From contig NZ_BDBN01000031.1 of the NCBI RefSeq assembly GCF_001613005.1, positions 36,907 through 100,906 on the forward strand: 64,000 nucleotides of DNA, read 5' to 3'. Numbering within the stretch: the first letter of the stretch is position 1; each line of letters starts with the position of its first letter. Source of the stretch: Nocardia nova NBRC 15556. GTDB lineage: Bacteria > Actinomycetota > Actinomycetes > Mycobacteriales > Mycobacteriaceae. Under the pieces are notes generated by a model, which saw only the letters and a list, made by a program, of their open reading frames with translations, was not told the origin of the DNA and searched no databases. The position numbers and the translations under genes are program-made. Positions 31,059 through 40,401 of this stretch are shown here, piece after piece.

Positions 31059-32924
31059 CTATCGCGGTAGCTTCGCTGCTATCCCAGCGAGTATGTGCTC
31101 GGCTGTGGTACACGCGCCACCACTGGAACTGCGGTCCACGCGGACCGTCAAGAGATCGGCTTGGCCCGCATCGAGGATCTGATATTGATACGTCCGGGTA
31201 CAGTAGTTCTCGGAGTCCGGTGTACTTTGCCTATACCCCACCAGGCCGTTTCCCAAGTCGACAGGGCGAGCGTCCGCGCCGTCGACGCGCGCGCCACGGC
31301 CACTCGATACCTCCAGCGAACGGGTGTCATCTCCCCATCGGCACCTGTGTGGCAGCGCCGAAGGAGCAGTCCCAATCGTCCCCATGGCGTCGGTCAGTAG
31401 ATCAGCGCTCACCAGGGTGCATGGGTCGACTGCGACCAGAAGGGCGTCAGAACGCACCAAACGTGGTGGGAGAGTGCGTAATTGGCGGGCTATCGACGTC
31501 AACATCTGCTGCGCCGCCGGACATGAGTCACCTTCGTCGATCTTTACGATGATTCCACCCTGCGGCATCAGCGCTGCCGGCTGAATCGCCATGGCACAGC
31601 TGAGGTCCGACGGTGCCGCCGTATCGAGCAGCGTCACACCGTCAGCTGTCCGATTCGTGCGATGGAATCGGCTGGTGTCATCGAAACGGACTGCGACGCT
31701 GTGGTTGTCGTTCTTCCCCGTACACCCCGAGATTTCTGCAGTCTTCGTCAGTGTCCCCATCGAAGCGGGTGCAGCAGCACTGAGAAGCGCACACGTGTCG
31801 ACGGACCGCATGTCCGCCACCGTCATACGGGCCAGCGGTTCAGCAGCGCCGCCGGCGCGGCTGGATGGCCGGTAGAACACCAACACAGCGGCCAATATCA
31901 CGACAAGGGCGACAATCACTGTGGCCCAGAGGAATCGGGGGCTCATCAAGCCTGTTCGGGCCGGTGCATCTCCGGGAACAGACAGGGCCGCCGGCACCGC
32001 GTCGGGTTGGTGACGAATTCGAGTGGCGTCAGGGTCGGCCATCATGTCGCGGAGGCTGCGTTCCTGGGTCGTGATCGCCTCATGAACCTGAGGCGGCCAG
32101 GGGGCAGAACGCGGCCGCGCCGAGGAGAGGTACGCGAGTATCTGTGCCGCCGTGGGGCGCGCCGCTGGGTCACGGCGCAAGCACGGTGTGATCAACTCCC
32201 GCAGATCCGGCGAAAGGAACGACAGATCGGGCTCGGTATGGACGATGTTGTACAGAATCAGCGGCATGGACGTACCGGCAAACGGGCTGCGCCCGGACTT
32301 GGCCATCACCAGCACAGCTCCGAGCGCGAAAATATCGCTCGCAGGTGTCAGCGGCCACGATTGGGCCTGCTCGGGCGACATATATGCGGGCGAGCCGATG
32401 ACTGACCCGGTATGTGTCAGTTCGGAACGTCCCTCGACGGCTCGCGCGATCCCGAAGTCGATGACGCGAGGGCCGTCCGCCGCCAGAATGATGTTCGCAG
32501 GTTTGAGGTCACGATGGATCAAGCCTGTCTGGTGAATGGACTGCAGCGCAGATGCCAGACCGGCGGCCAGCGAACGCACCGAATCGTCGGGCAACGGCCC
32601 ATGCGAGCGAATGGCCGCTTCCAAGGACAGCCCGGTCACGAAAACCGAAGCCAGCCACGGAGATTCTGCCTCCACATCTGCGTCGATGACCGCCGCGGTA
32701 TAAGCGCCGGACACTCGGGCGGATGCCTGTACTTCACGATGGAATCGGGCGCGGAAGTCGCTTTCGCCGAGAAGGTGTGAGTGGACCTGTTTGATGGCGA
32801 CGGCCCGCCCATCCGGCCCGACACCCAACAGCACCCGGCCCATTCCGCCGGACCCCAAAACACCCAGTACCCGGTAGCGACCGATGACCGACGGCTCACC
32901 GAGCGGCAATGATTCGATCTTCAC
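31059..32924 (-). CDS. Receptor Ser/Thr protein kinase with duplicated DUF3558-like outer domain
   Basis: The protein is 621 residues. A cytoplasmic Hanks-type kinase (residues 1-~275) has LGSGGMGRV, the ATP Lys in VAIKQV, HRDLKPAN and DFGIAR. One membrane helix (about residues 330-350) is followed by ~270 outer residues. These hold two Cys-bearing modules starting VDTCALLSAAAP and VDPCTLVSADLL, each with later cysteines, resembling DUF3558 lipoprotein domains. The ATG overlaps the upstream kinase stop (ATGA). It is convergent with the transglycosylase. The outer domain probably senses a cell-wall or lipid ligand. Confidence 0.88.
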   Translation of the reverse strand: MKIESLPLGEPSVIGRYRVLGVLGSGGMGRVLLGVGPDGRAVAIKQVHSHLLGESDFRARFHREVQASARVSGAYTAAVIDADVEAESPWLASVFVTGLSLEAAIRSHGPLPDDSVRSLAAGLASALQSIHQTGLIHRDLKPANIILAADGPRVIDFGIARAVEGRSELTHTGSVIGSPAYMSPEQAQSWPLTPASDIFALGAVLVMAKSGRSPFAGTSMPLILYNIVHTEPDLSFLSPDLRELITPCLRRDPAARPTAAQILAYLSSARPRSAPWPPQVHEAITTQERSLRDMMADPDATRIRHQPDAVPAALSVPGDAPARTGLMSPRFLWATVIVALVVILAAVLVFYRPSSRAGGAAEPLARMTVADMRSVDTCALLSAAAPASMGTLTKTAEISGCTGKNDNHSVAVRFDDTSRFHRTNRTADGVTLLDTAAPSDLSCAMAIQPAALMPQGGIIVKIDEGDSCPAAQQMLTSIARQLRTLPPRLVRSDALLVAVDPCTLVSADLLTDAMGTIGTAPSALPHRCRWGDDTRSLEVSSGRGARVDGADARPVDLGNGLVGYRQSTPDSENYCTRTYQYQILDAGQADLLTVRVDRSSSGGACTTAEHILAGIAAKLPR

Positions 32925-34786
32925 GATCCCTGCACCCTCGGAGCGACGGCGAGCAGAACCGTGCTCGCGCGATCACACGCGGCTCGGTAGTCGCCGGTGG
33001 GCGATCCGGGGAAGATTCCGACGACCAACGTGTCGAATCGGTTGGGCGATTTCTGACGGATCGGCAAGTACAGCTGGCACCCGAGCCTCGGGTTACCACC
33101 CTGGTATGCGGTGTAATCACCGATCCGTAACGGCGGAAAGATGTCGGACGCGCCGGTCTCATCGGTTTCGACGCTGAGCCCCATCCCCGAATCTCCCGAC
33201 CACAGACAGTTGTGCGGCGTGGAGAGCGATTTGCTGACCGGTTTTCCGATCGCAGCGATGACCTCGCTTTCCTGGACCACTGCACAAGGATCCGCACTGA
33301 GCACAGAATTCGTCCCCACCCTCCGCAAGGGTGGATTGACAGCCAGCCGCAATACGACCGACTTCAACACCGACGCTACAACCCCGCAGCTGTCAGGGAG
33401 CTTGTGCGCCGTCACCGTTATTCCCAGTTGCGACGCATCGGGCATTACCGCAGTGGTCGAGCAGTGGTCACTTCCGCTGCTGCCGCCACCGAAGACGCGC
33501 ATTCCACCGATCGAATTGCCGTTGTCCTGCCCCGCCAGCACTAGCGATGACGCCGACCCGCCTACCGTGAGATCGATCGTCGAATAATCGGTGCCGGGCG
33601 TATCTATCGAGGTGGAGCATTGACTGGACTGTGTGACGGCCGGAGTCGGCCGCCCGATTCGTTTGCCGATATTCCCGATGACGCGCTCATCGAGCAAAGC
33701 GCATGTATCGATCAACCGCAGTTGCTCGGATGACAGAGATAAAGGTGGATCTGCCAGCTTCGTCGCGACACCGGAGAGCGGCGTACGCGGAATCAGAATT
33801 CCCACTCCGATACCCGAAGTTGCGGCGACGGCAATAGCCGCCAGAGCCGCAACGGACCGGCGCGGGACAGGCGACCGCCGAGCCCACTTCTCACCGTCAA
33901 CTGGACGCGAGGCCCAGTATGTGACGTCCCGCGTCTTTCGCTGAATCTGCTGCTGAACAGCAGACGGCCACACCGGCTCCGCCCGCATGGCGGCCGCGAA
34001 ATCCAGGAGTTGGTCGACGGTAGGTCGTTCGGTCGGATTCTTGTGCAGGCAAGCGCGAACGACGGGCAGCAGAATCGGATCGACCCGACTGAGATCGGCG
34101 ATGGCATGCGCCACGTTGTACAGGGTTTGTGGCGTAGAAGAGCCGAGGAAAGGGCTCACACCGGTCGAGGCCATGACGAGGATGGACCCGAGCGAAAAGA
34201 CGTCGCTCGCCGCGGTGACATCTCGCCCCTCCGCCTGCTCCGGCGACATGAAAGAAGGCGATCCGATGACCGAACCTGTACCCGTCAGCTGGAATTCTTC
34301 ATCTATCGTCCGGGCGATGCCAAGGTCGATTACCCGAGGTCCGTCCTGTGCGAGCAGTACGTTGCTCGGCTTGAGGTCGCGATGCACCATACCGGCCCGA
34401 TGTATTTCCGACAGTGCAGCCGCCAGGCCACCGAGCAACAGTCGCAAGCCGCCGATACTGAACGGGCCTGCCTCCGCGATCGCATCTTCCAGTGTGGGTC
34501 CGGTGACGAACACCGAGGACAGCCACGGCGTGGGACCGTCCGGATCCGCGTCGATGATCGCCGCGGTATAGGCACCCGGGACCCGCCGCGACACCTCCAC
34601 TTCACGACCGAACCTCGCCCGGAATTCCTGATCATGCGCGAAATGACGATGAATCTGCTTGATCGCGACCAGTCGCCCGTCGGGGGAACGACCGAGCAAC
34701 ACTCGTCCCATCGCACCTTGGCCGATGACAGCGAGAATTTCGTTACGGTCGATCATCCGCGGATCGTGTGGCCCGAGCGGCTTCAT
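32921..34786 (-). CDS. Receptor Ser/Thr protein kinase, tandem paralogue
   Basis: This is also 621 residues, from an ATG preceded by GGGGGAG. Kinase motifs are IGQGAMGRV, VAIKQI, HRDLKPSN and SPEQAEG; the metal-binding DFG reads DLG (DLGIAR), a tolerated but less common variant. A membrane helix near residues 330-350 is followed by an outer region with two modules beginning IDTCALLDERV and ADPCAVVQESEV, again like DUF3558. It forms a translationally coupled pair with the downstream paralogue; both may respond to related envelope signals. Confidence 0.88.
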   Translation of the reverse strand: MKPLGPHDPRMIDRNEILAVIGQGAMGRVLLGRSPDGRLVAIKQIHRHFAHDQEFRARFGREVEVSRRVPGAYTAAIIDADPDGPTPWLSSVFVTGPTLEDAIAEAGPFSIGGLRLLLGGLAAALSEIHRAGMVHRDLKPSNVLLAQDGPRVIDLGIARTIDEEFQLTGTGSVIGSPSFMSPEQAEGRDVTAASDVFSLGSILVMASTGVSPFLGSSTPQTLYNVAHAIADLSRVDPILLPVVRACLHKNPTERPTVDQLLDFAAAMRAEPVWPSAVQQQIQRKTRDVTYWASRPVDGEKWARRSPVPRRSVAALAAIAVAATSGIGVGILIPRTPLSGVATKLADPPLSLSSEQLRLIDTCALLDERVIGNIGKRIGRPTPAVTQSSQCSTSIDTPGTDYSTIDLTVGGSASSLVLAGQDNGNSIGGMRVFGGGSSGSDHCSTTAVMPDASQLGITVTAHKLPDSCGVVASVLKSVVLRLAVNPPLRRVGTNSVLSADPCAVVQESEVIAAIGKPVSKSLSTPHNCLWSGDSGMGLSVETDETGASDIFPPLRIGDYTAYQGGNPRLGCQLYLPIRQKSPNRFDTLVVGIFPGSPTGDYRAACDRASTVLLAVAPRVQGS

Positions 34787-35058
34787 CGGTACTCCCCCTT
34801 GCTCCCTCCCGGGGGATCGTACCGGCGACCGCACCCCCTACGAAGTTCGGCCGGGGCCCGGATACGGCCCCTCGATAACGAAAGGCACGGTGGCGGTGGA
34901 GTTCTCATCGTTAGACTGCGAGGTGGGACGAAACTGACGATTTGCTACGTGTGAGTAGAGCCATCTCGACGTAACAGTGTGACCTGCGCCCCGTAAAGTC
35001 ATGTCACAAGAAGCACCGCATGAAGTACGCGGCACACCGTGCAGCGCGAGGAGCACCA

Positions 35059-35832
35059 GTGTCACTCGATCAGCCACTCGCCCCGCTTCCCCAGGAGGGC
35101 ATGGGCTTCGCCTCGGCGTGGCCCATCCGGGCTGGCGATGTAGATCCCTACAGCCGGCTGCGGCTCGACGCCGTGGCTCGATATTTGCAAGACATCGCGT
35201 GGGAAGAGTTGCACAGCACGTTCTTCCACCGCACCGACCCGGCATGGATCGTGCGCCGCACCGTCATCGACGTGGTGCGTCCGATCGTCTGGCCGGATCG
35301 GGTGCAGTTGCGACGCTGGTGTTCGGCGATGTCGACCCGCTGGACGAATATGCGGGTGCGGATCACCAGCGACAGCGGCGGCCTGATCGAGACCGAGGGC
35401 TTCTGGATCAATATCAACGAGTCGACGAATATGCCGACCCGGATCAGCGACCAGGGACTGGCGCATCTGGCCCGCACCACCGACGAACATCGGCTGCGCT
35501 GGCGGCCGTGGCTGACCGATGCGGTGCCGCCGGAGTCGGATACCGATCTGACGTTCCCGGTGCGCGCGACCGATATCGACCAGTTCAACCACGTCAACAA
35601 CGCCATGTACTGGCAGGCGGTCGAGCACTTCCTGGTGGACTATCCGAAGCTGGTGGCCGGGCCGCATCGCGCGGTGATCGAATATGTGGCGCCGGTGCTG
35701 GCCCGTCAGCACATCAGCGTGCGCAGCCGCTACGAGCCCGGTGACCGCAACGGCCAGCCGGTGCTGCGGCTGTGGTTCATGGTCGGTGGCACCATCACCA
35801 CCACCGTGCGGATCGGCGCGTTACCGACCTGA
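35059..35832 (+). CDS. Acyl-ACP thioesterase-like (FAT family) protein
   Basis: The protein is 257 residues with two hotdog domains. The first contains DAVARYLQDIAWEEL and the second DIDQFNHVNNAMYW, whose Asp/Asn/His pattern is that of FatA/FatB-type thioesterases. It would release fatty acids from acyl carrier protein or CoA. The GTG at 35059 is chosen because GAGGAG lies a few bases upstream; an ATG 39 bases upstream has none. A strong terminator follows. Confidence 0.88.
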   Translation: MSLDQPLAPLPQEGMGFASAWPIRAGDVDPYSRLRLDAVARYLQDIAWEELHSTFFHRTDPAWIVRRTVIDVVRPIVWPDRVQLRRWCSAMSTRWTNMRVRITSDSGGLIETEGFWININESTNMPTRISDQGLAHLARTTDEHRLRWRPWLTDAVPPESDTDLTFPVRATDIDQFNHVNNAMYWQAVEHFLVDYPKLVAGPHRAVIEYVAPVLARQHISVRSRYEPGDRNGQPVLRLWFMVGGTITTTVRIGALPT

Positions 35833-35871
35833 GTGTGGATAGCGGAGAGTTCGCGAAGGAGCCCCGCCGAG

Positions 35872-35903
35872 GTCCGGACCCTTCCCGCGGGGAGGGTCCG
35901 GAC
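35872..35903. terminator. Bidirectional terminator between the FAT gene and fprB
   Basis: GTCCGGACCC and GGGTCCGGAC, extended inward by TTCCC/GGGGA, form a near-perfect stem of about 14 bp with a tight loop between two convergent genes. Confidence 0.75.
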
Positions 35904-35913
35904 GCACCGGTGT

Positions 35914-37581
35914 TCAGCCGCGCGCGGCTTTGAGCAGATCTTCGATGGTGGTGAACTTGACCCGCGGGCGGCCGCCGGACTTGCCGGCGCTCTTCTCGGC
36001 CGCGTCGATGGCCTTCCAGCCCTCCCGGCCGACGGCGTCGGGCTGGCGCTGCGCGAGCAGGGCCTCGAGCGCGGCCCGATCACCTTGCGGGGCAGCCAGT
36101 TTGCCGGAGGTGAAATCCTCGAGCAGCTGTTCCACGGTTTCGGTGGCATCCACGCGGTTGGAACCGATCACGCCGCGCGGACCGCGCTTGATCCAGCCCG
36201 AGACGTAGACGCCGGTGACGTGAGCGCCGTCGGCGACGGCGCGGCCGTGCTCGTTGGGCACGATCCCGGCGCGCTCGTCGAACGGCAGATCCGCGATGGG
36301 AACACCGCGATAGCCGATCGAGCGCAACACCATCGACGCCGGCAGCGTCTCGGTGCGATCCGACGCCCGCGCCACGAGGCGGCCGTCCTCGCTGACGAGT
36401 TCGTTGTGCACGAACTCGAGCTCGGCGACGTGACCCTCGCCGCGGATCTCGGTCGGTGAGGCCAGGTAGCGGAACACGATGCGCTTGTTGTCCGGGTTCG
36501 GGGCCTTGGCCGCGTACTCCTGCGCCAGTTCGTACTTCAGGCGCAGCGAGGGCTCGATATCGGGATCGTCGAGCAGCGCCTGGCTGGCGGGATCCAGCTC
36601 CAGCTCGGCGGGGTCGATGATCACATCGACGCCCTTCAGATGTCCCAGCGCCAGGAACTCCGCCGAGGTGTAGGCGGCCTGCAGCGGACCGCGCCGGCCC
36701 AGCACCACGACCTCACGGATATTGCTCGAGCGCAGCGCGTCCAGGGCGTGGTCGGCGATATCGGTCTTGGCCAGCTCGTCGGGCGACAGCGTCAGCACGC
36801 GTGCGACGTCGAGGGCGACGTTGCCGTTACCGACGATCACCACGCGCTCACCGGACAGGTCGAAGCTGCGCTCGGCGTAGTCGGGGTGGCCGTTGTACCA
36901 GGCCACGAATTCGGTCGCCGAATGGCTGCCGGGCAGATCCTCACCGGGCACGTCCAGGCGGCGGTCGGTGGAGGCGCCCACGGCGTAGATCACCGCGTGG
37001 TGATGGGCGGCCAGTTCCTCGTGCGAGATGTGTTTGCCCACCTCGACATTGAGCCGGTACTGCAGGGTGTCACGCCGGAACGCGCTCTCGAACATGGCAG
37101 ACACCGACTTGGTCCCCGGATGATCCGGGGCCACACCGGCGCGCACCAGACCCCACGGGGTGGGCAGCCGGTCGAACATCTCGACCTCGACATCGGCGCG
37201 GCGCAGCAGCTCGTCGGCGGCGTAGCAGGCCGCCGGACCGGCGCCCACGATCGCCACCCGCAGCGTGCCCAGCTCCTTGGGCGGGCGTGCCGGGGTCACC
37301 AGTGGGTCGAAATTCGACTCCAGCGGGTGGCGCTGGAAGTAGGCGGCGTTGATATCGCGGAAACGAGCCAGCGACGCCGTCAGATCGTCCTCGGAGAAGA
37401 TGGCCTCCACCGGGCAGGCATCCACACACGCACCACAGTCGATACAGGTGTCGGGGTCGATGTACAGCTGCTCGGTCGTCGCGAACTCGGGTTGCTCCGG
37501 AGTGGGACGAATGCAATCGACCGGGCACTCGGGAACGCAGCTGGCGTCGTTGCAACAACGCTGCGTGATCACGTAGGCCAT
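35914..37581 (-). CDS. fprB: Ferredoxin/ferredoxin-NADP reductase fusion FprB
   Basis: The protein is 555 residues. The first ~80 form a bacterial ferredoxin with two cysteine clusters (CCNDASCVPECPVDC and CIDCGACVDACPVEA). The remainder is an adrenodoxin-reductase-type flavoprotein with FAD motif VAIVGAGPAACYAAD, NADP motif VVIVGNGNVALDVAR and a C-terminal GWIKRGPRGVIGSNR. This matches mycobacterial FprB. It moves electrons between NADPH and P450 or other redox partners. It is divergent from the SixA-like phosphatase. Confidence 0.95.
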   Translation of the reverse strand: MAYVITQRCCNDASCVPECPVDCIRPTPEQPEFATTEQLYIDPDTCIDCGACVDACPVEAIFSEDDLTASLARFRDINAAYFQRHPLESNFDPLVTPARPPKELGTLRVAIVGAGPAACYAADELLRRADVEVEMFDRLPTPWGLVRAGVAPDHPGTKSVSAMFESAFRRDTLQYRLNVEVGKHISHEELAAHHHAVIYAVGASTDRRLDVPGEDLPGSHSATEFVAWYNGHPDYAERSFDLSGERVVIVGNGNVALDVARVLTLSPDELAKTDIADHALDALRSSNIREVVVLGRRGPLQAAYTSAEFLALGHLKGVDVIIDPAELELDPASQALLDDPDIEPSLRLKYELAQEYAAKAPNPDNKRIVFRYLASPTEIRGEGHVAELEFVHNELVSEDGRLVARASDRTETLPASMVLRSIGYRGVPIADLPFDERAGIVPNEHGRAVADGAHVTGVYVSGWIKRGPRGVIGSNRVDATETVEQLLEDFTSGKLAAPQGDRAALEALLAQRQPDAVGREGWKAIDAAEKSAGKSGGRPRVKFTTIEDLLKAARG

Positions 37582-37768
37582 ATCTCGCAGATCCTCGAAA
37601 CATCATGGGACGTCCCCACCCGGGTTTGGACAGGGCGTGCGTCGCACCGGTTGCCTTCGGCCCCCGCTGTGACACTACCTTCAGTGTGCCTCGAGAGTGA
37701 GTTACATCTCTCATCAGGTAGCGATTTAGATAACACCGTTTACTTTCTACGGCGCTACGGTATTGCTC

Positions 37769-38260
37769 ATGGCGCGGACGCTGATCCTGATGCGACACGG
37801 TAAATCCGCATATCCGCCGGGTGTCGACGACCACGATCGCCCGCTGGCGCCCCGGGGGCGGCGCGAGGCCGCGCTGGCCGGCACCTGGCTGCGCGAGACC
37901 CAGCCGGCGATCGACGCGGTGTGCTGTTCGGACGCGGTCCGGACCCGCGAAACGCTCGCCGCGACCGGCATCGACGCGCCGGTCGTCTACGAGCATTCGA
38001 TCTACGAGGCCACGCCGCACACGCTGATCGAATTGATCCAGTTGACCGGCGACGAGGTGGAGACGCTGCTGCTGATCGGCCACTCGCCGGGGATGCCGTG
38101 GACGGCGTGGGAGCTGGCGGCCAATCGCGCCTCGCTGCCGGCGGAGGAGCTCAGCCGCAAATTCCCGACCTCCGCACTGGCGGTGCTGGAATTCGACCGG
38201 CCGTGGTCACGCGCGGACCCGGGCACCGGCGAATTGGTCCGGTTCCACGTGCCGCGCTGA
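37769..38260 (+). CDS. SixA-like histidine phosphatase
   Basis: The protein is 163 residues of the histidine phosphatase superfamily. It has the catalytic LMRHGKS near the start and a second His in LIGHSPGM. Small members of this type (SixA-like) remove phosphate from phosphohistidine. The ATG at 37769 has no ribosome site; a TACGGT box ends about seven bases upstream, so the mRNA may be leaderless. An ATG two codons earlier is less likely. Confidence 0.85.
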   Translation: MARTLILMRHGKSAYPPGVDDHDRPLAPRGRREAALAGTWLRETQPAIDAVCCSDAVRTRETLAATGIDAPVVYEHSIYEATPHTLIELIQLTGDEVETLLLIGHSPGMPWTAWELAANRASLPAEELSRKFPTSALAVLEFDRPWSRADPGTGELVRFHVPR

Positions 38261-38283
38261 CGCGCTGGTGTCGAAAAGGCTTG

Positions 38284-38484
38284 TCAGCGTAGGAATTTGC
38301 CGCGCACGACGACGACCGCGCCGAGCAGCACGAGCACCAGCAACGCGACGAACCAGTTCGTCAGCGCCCAGACGACGCCCAGTACGACGATCACCGGGAC
38401 CGCCGCGACGAGGGCGATGAACGGGCTTTCCTTGACCGTCTCCAGCGCCGACCGCGCCCGGACCCGATCGATTTCCTTGGCCAT
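38284..38484 (-). CDS. Small two-helix membrane protein
   Basis: This 66-residue protein has a short polar N-terminus (MAKEIDRVRARSALE) and two hydrophobic helices (FIALVAAVPVIVVLGVVWAL and VALLVLVLLGAVVVV) ending in a basic tail RGKFLR. No family is recognised. It is convergent with the phosphatase and divergent from the VOC gene. Hydrophobicity and codon use support it as real. Confidence 0.6.
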   Translation of the reverse strand: MAKEIDRVRARSALETVKESPFIALVAAVPVIVVLGVVWALTNWFVALLVLVLLGAVVVVRGKFLR

Positions 38485-38568
38485 GTACTCAGAGTAGGTG
38501 CTCGGCGCTGGTTGCGCCCGAATTGTCCGGCAACCCGGATTGTCGGTGGTCGATGAGATGCTCCTCAC

Positions 38569-38937
38569 ATGGATTGGAAAATCGAACTCGTCGCCATCCC
38601 GGTCACCGACGTCGACCGGGCGAAGGACTTCTACACGAGCATCGGATTCAACGCCGACCACGACGCCAGCCCGACCGAGGACATCCGGTTCGTGCAGCTG
38701 ACTCCGCCGGGTTCGGGGTGTTCGATCTGCATCGGCAAGGGCATCACCGACGCCGCGCCGGGCAGCGTGGTCGGTATGCAGATGGTGGTGTCCAGCGCCG
38801 AGGATGCCTATCGACAACTGGTGGCCGCCGGCGTGGAGGCCACGCCGGTCAAGGACGAGGGCTGGGGCCTGTTCACCTATTTCGCCGATCCCGACGGCAA
38901 CAAGTGGGCCGTGCAGGAATTGCCGCAGCGGGGTTGA
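38569..38937 (+). CDS. VOC (glyoxalase/bleomycin-resistance-like) protein
   Basis: The protein is 122 residues in a single VOC fold: LVAIPVTDVDRAKDFYTSIGF at the N-terminus and FTYFADPDGNKWAVQEL at the C-terminus, as in the YaeR/glyoxalase-like group. These bind metal and act on electrophiles or are simple binding proteins. It lies upstream of the AdhR-like MerR gene and may belong to the same aldehyde-response set. Confidence 0.85.
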   Translation: MDWKIELVAIPVTDVDRAKDFYTSIGFNADHDASPTEDIRFVQLTPPGSGCSICIGKGITDAAPGSVVGMQMVVSSAEDAYRQLVAAGVEATPVKDEGWGLFTYFADPDGNKWAVQELPQRG

Positions 38938-38984
38938 GCCGCCGCCGAGTCGAGCCCGGGCGGTGCGTTCCGATGCGCTCGGGC

Positions 38985-39015
38985 TTGCATGGAGTGCACT
39001 CCAGGTGGGTACTGT
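38985..39015 (+). promoter_or_regulatory. MerR-type promoter with perfect operator palindrome
   Basis: A -35 box TTGCAT (38985-38990) and -10 box TACTGT (39010-39015) are separated by 19 bases, the stretched spacing that MerR activators correct. Spacer and -35 share the perfect palindrome TGGAGTGCACTCCA (38990-39003), matching operators of AdhR-like regulators (GGAGT..ACTCC). The first transcribed gene is the merR itself. Confidence 0.75.
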
Positions 39016-39076
39016 CGAAGCGCAGATCCGGCGCAGCCGGTGCGGGTCGGCAAGCGGCTCAGGAAGGCGAGGGGCG

Positions 39077-39502
39077 ATGACGGCAACCACGGCGAATCCG
39101 CTCGAGCACACCGAGGATTACGAGCGCCCGAAGTATTCGATCGGCGATGTCGCGGAGCGGTCCGGCCTCACCCGCGACACGCTGCGCTGGTACGAGCGAA
39201 TCGGCCTGATGGACTACATCGGCCGCGATTCCAGCGGCAAGCGCCGGTTCAGCGATCGGGACCTGAGCTGGCTGCACCTGATCGGCTGTCTGCGCACCAC
39301 CGGGATGTCGGTCGCCGATATGGTCCACTACGCCGAGCTGGTGCGCGCCGGCGACGAGACCACTCCGGAGCGGCTGGAGATGTTCCGCAAGACCCGAGAG
39401 GGCGTGCTCGCCCAGATCGAGGACCTGCACAGCACACTCGCCGTGCTGGACCGCAAGATCGGCCTCTACGAGGGCAGAGTGGCTGCCATGCAAGACATCT
39501 GA
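39077..39502 (+). CDS. MerR-family regulator, AdhR-like
   Basis: The protein is 141 residues. The MerR winged helix (YSIGDVAERSGLTRDTLRWYERIGLM) is followed by the AdhR-type linker with a single conserved Cys (LIGCLRTTGMSVADM) and a long dimerisation helix. In AdhR this Cys senses reactive aldehydes by alkylation. An autoregulatory promoter with a 19-bp spacer lies just upstream. GAGGGGCG is the ribosome site. Probable targets are this gene and the redox genes that follow. Confidence 0.88.
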   Translation: MTATTANPLEHTEDYERPKYSIGDVAERSGLTRDTLRWYERIGLMDYIGRDSSGKRRFSDRDLSWLHLIGCLRTTGMSVADMVHYAELVRAGDETTPERLEMFRKTREGVLAQIEDLHSTLAVLDRKIGLYEGRVAAMQDI

Positions 39503-39566
39503 ACCCGCGTGACGTCGCATACATCCCGCGCAAGGTGACGCAGCGCACGGTTAGGATGCCTCCGCT

Positions 39567-40043
39567 ATGCAAATTCCCGCCGCCGATGCCCGCATCTGGA
39601 TCGACAAACAGAGTCCCGAGCCCTTCCGCGCGCTCAACAGCGTCGCACTGGCCGTCCGCAACGCCGCCGCGGCCGCCGGTCTCGACCGCTCCCTGGTCGA
39701 GCTGGTCAACGTGCGCGTCTCGCAGATCAACGGATGCGCGTACTGCCTGGATCTGCACTCCCAGGCAGCGCTGAAGGCAGGCGTGACCCGACGGCAACTC
39801 GACGTGTTGCCGGCCTGGCGGCGTACCGAGTTGTTCACCCCGTCCGAATGCGCCGCCCTCGCACTCGCCGAGACGACCACCACGTTGCCCGATGAGGACA
39901 CCCTGCAACGTGTGTACGCCCATGCGCGGCAACAGCTCTCGGACGAACAGGTTTCGGTGATCGTCTGGGTCGCGACGACCATCGGCGCGTTCAATCGCGT
40001 GTCGATCATGAGCAGGCATCCGGTGCGGGAACGGAAGGAGTAA
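39567..40043 (+). CDS. AhpD-like carboxymuconolactone decarboxylase-family protein
   Basis: The protein is 158 residues with the AhpD-type redox motif NGCAYCLDLHS (CxxC followed by His). Such proteins reduce peroxiredoxins or act on peroxides. It follows the AdhR-like merR by 64 bases and the GNAT gene follows after four bases, so the three probably form one electrophile-response operon. Confidence 0.88.
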   Translation: MQIPAADARIWIDKQSPEPFRALNSVALAVRNAAAAAGLDRSLVELVNVRVSQINGCAYCLDLHSQAALKAGVTRRQLDVLPAWRRTELFTPSECAALALAETTTTLPDEDTLQRVYAHARQQLSDEQVSVIVWVATTIGAFNRVSIMSRHPVRERKE

Positions 40044-40047
40044 CCCG

Positions 40048-40359
40048 ATGATCGATCAGGCCGCGACCGCAGCAGTCGTCCGCAACGACGCGCAGCACCG
40101 CTACGAGGTGTGGTACGGCGACAAACTCGCCGGATTCGCCGAATATCGCGACAACGGCGAGGACACCACCTTCATCCACACCGAGGTGGATTCGGAGTTC
40201 AGCGGGAAGGGCCTGGCCGGCACGCTGGCGCAGCACGCGATCGTGGACACGATCGACCGCGGCCGTGCGATCGTGCCCCGCTGCTCGTTCATCAAGAGCT
40301 GGCTCGACAAGCACCCGGACTACGATGCTCACGTAGTGGGCAAAGGCATTCAGCGGTAA
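40048..40359 (+). CDS. Small GNAT-type acetyltransferase (YidJ/PF14542-like)
   Basis: The protein is 103 residues, the length of the minimal GNAT family. It has the acetyl-CoA loop region TEVDSEFSGKGLAGTLAQHA and the closing CSFIKSWLDKHPDY, diagnostic of the family. It begins four bases after the AhpD-like gene and is probably translated with it. The substrate is unknown. Confidence 0.9.
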   Translation: MIDQAATAAVVRNDAQHRYEVWYGDKLAGFAEYRDNGEDTTFIHTEVDSEFSGKGLAGTLAQHAIVDTIDRGRAIVPRCSFIKSWLDKHPDYDAHVVGKGIQR

Positions 40360-40401
40360 CCGCGCCCGGCATCAGCGGTGACCCCGGACCGGAGGTGGCC
40401 G

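Noticed and set aside
38498..38701. Short Ser/Thr-rich frames over the VOC gene
   Set aside because: Shadow of the VOC reading frame with no start signal.
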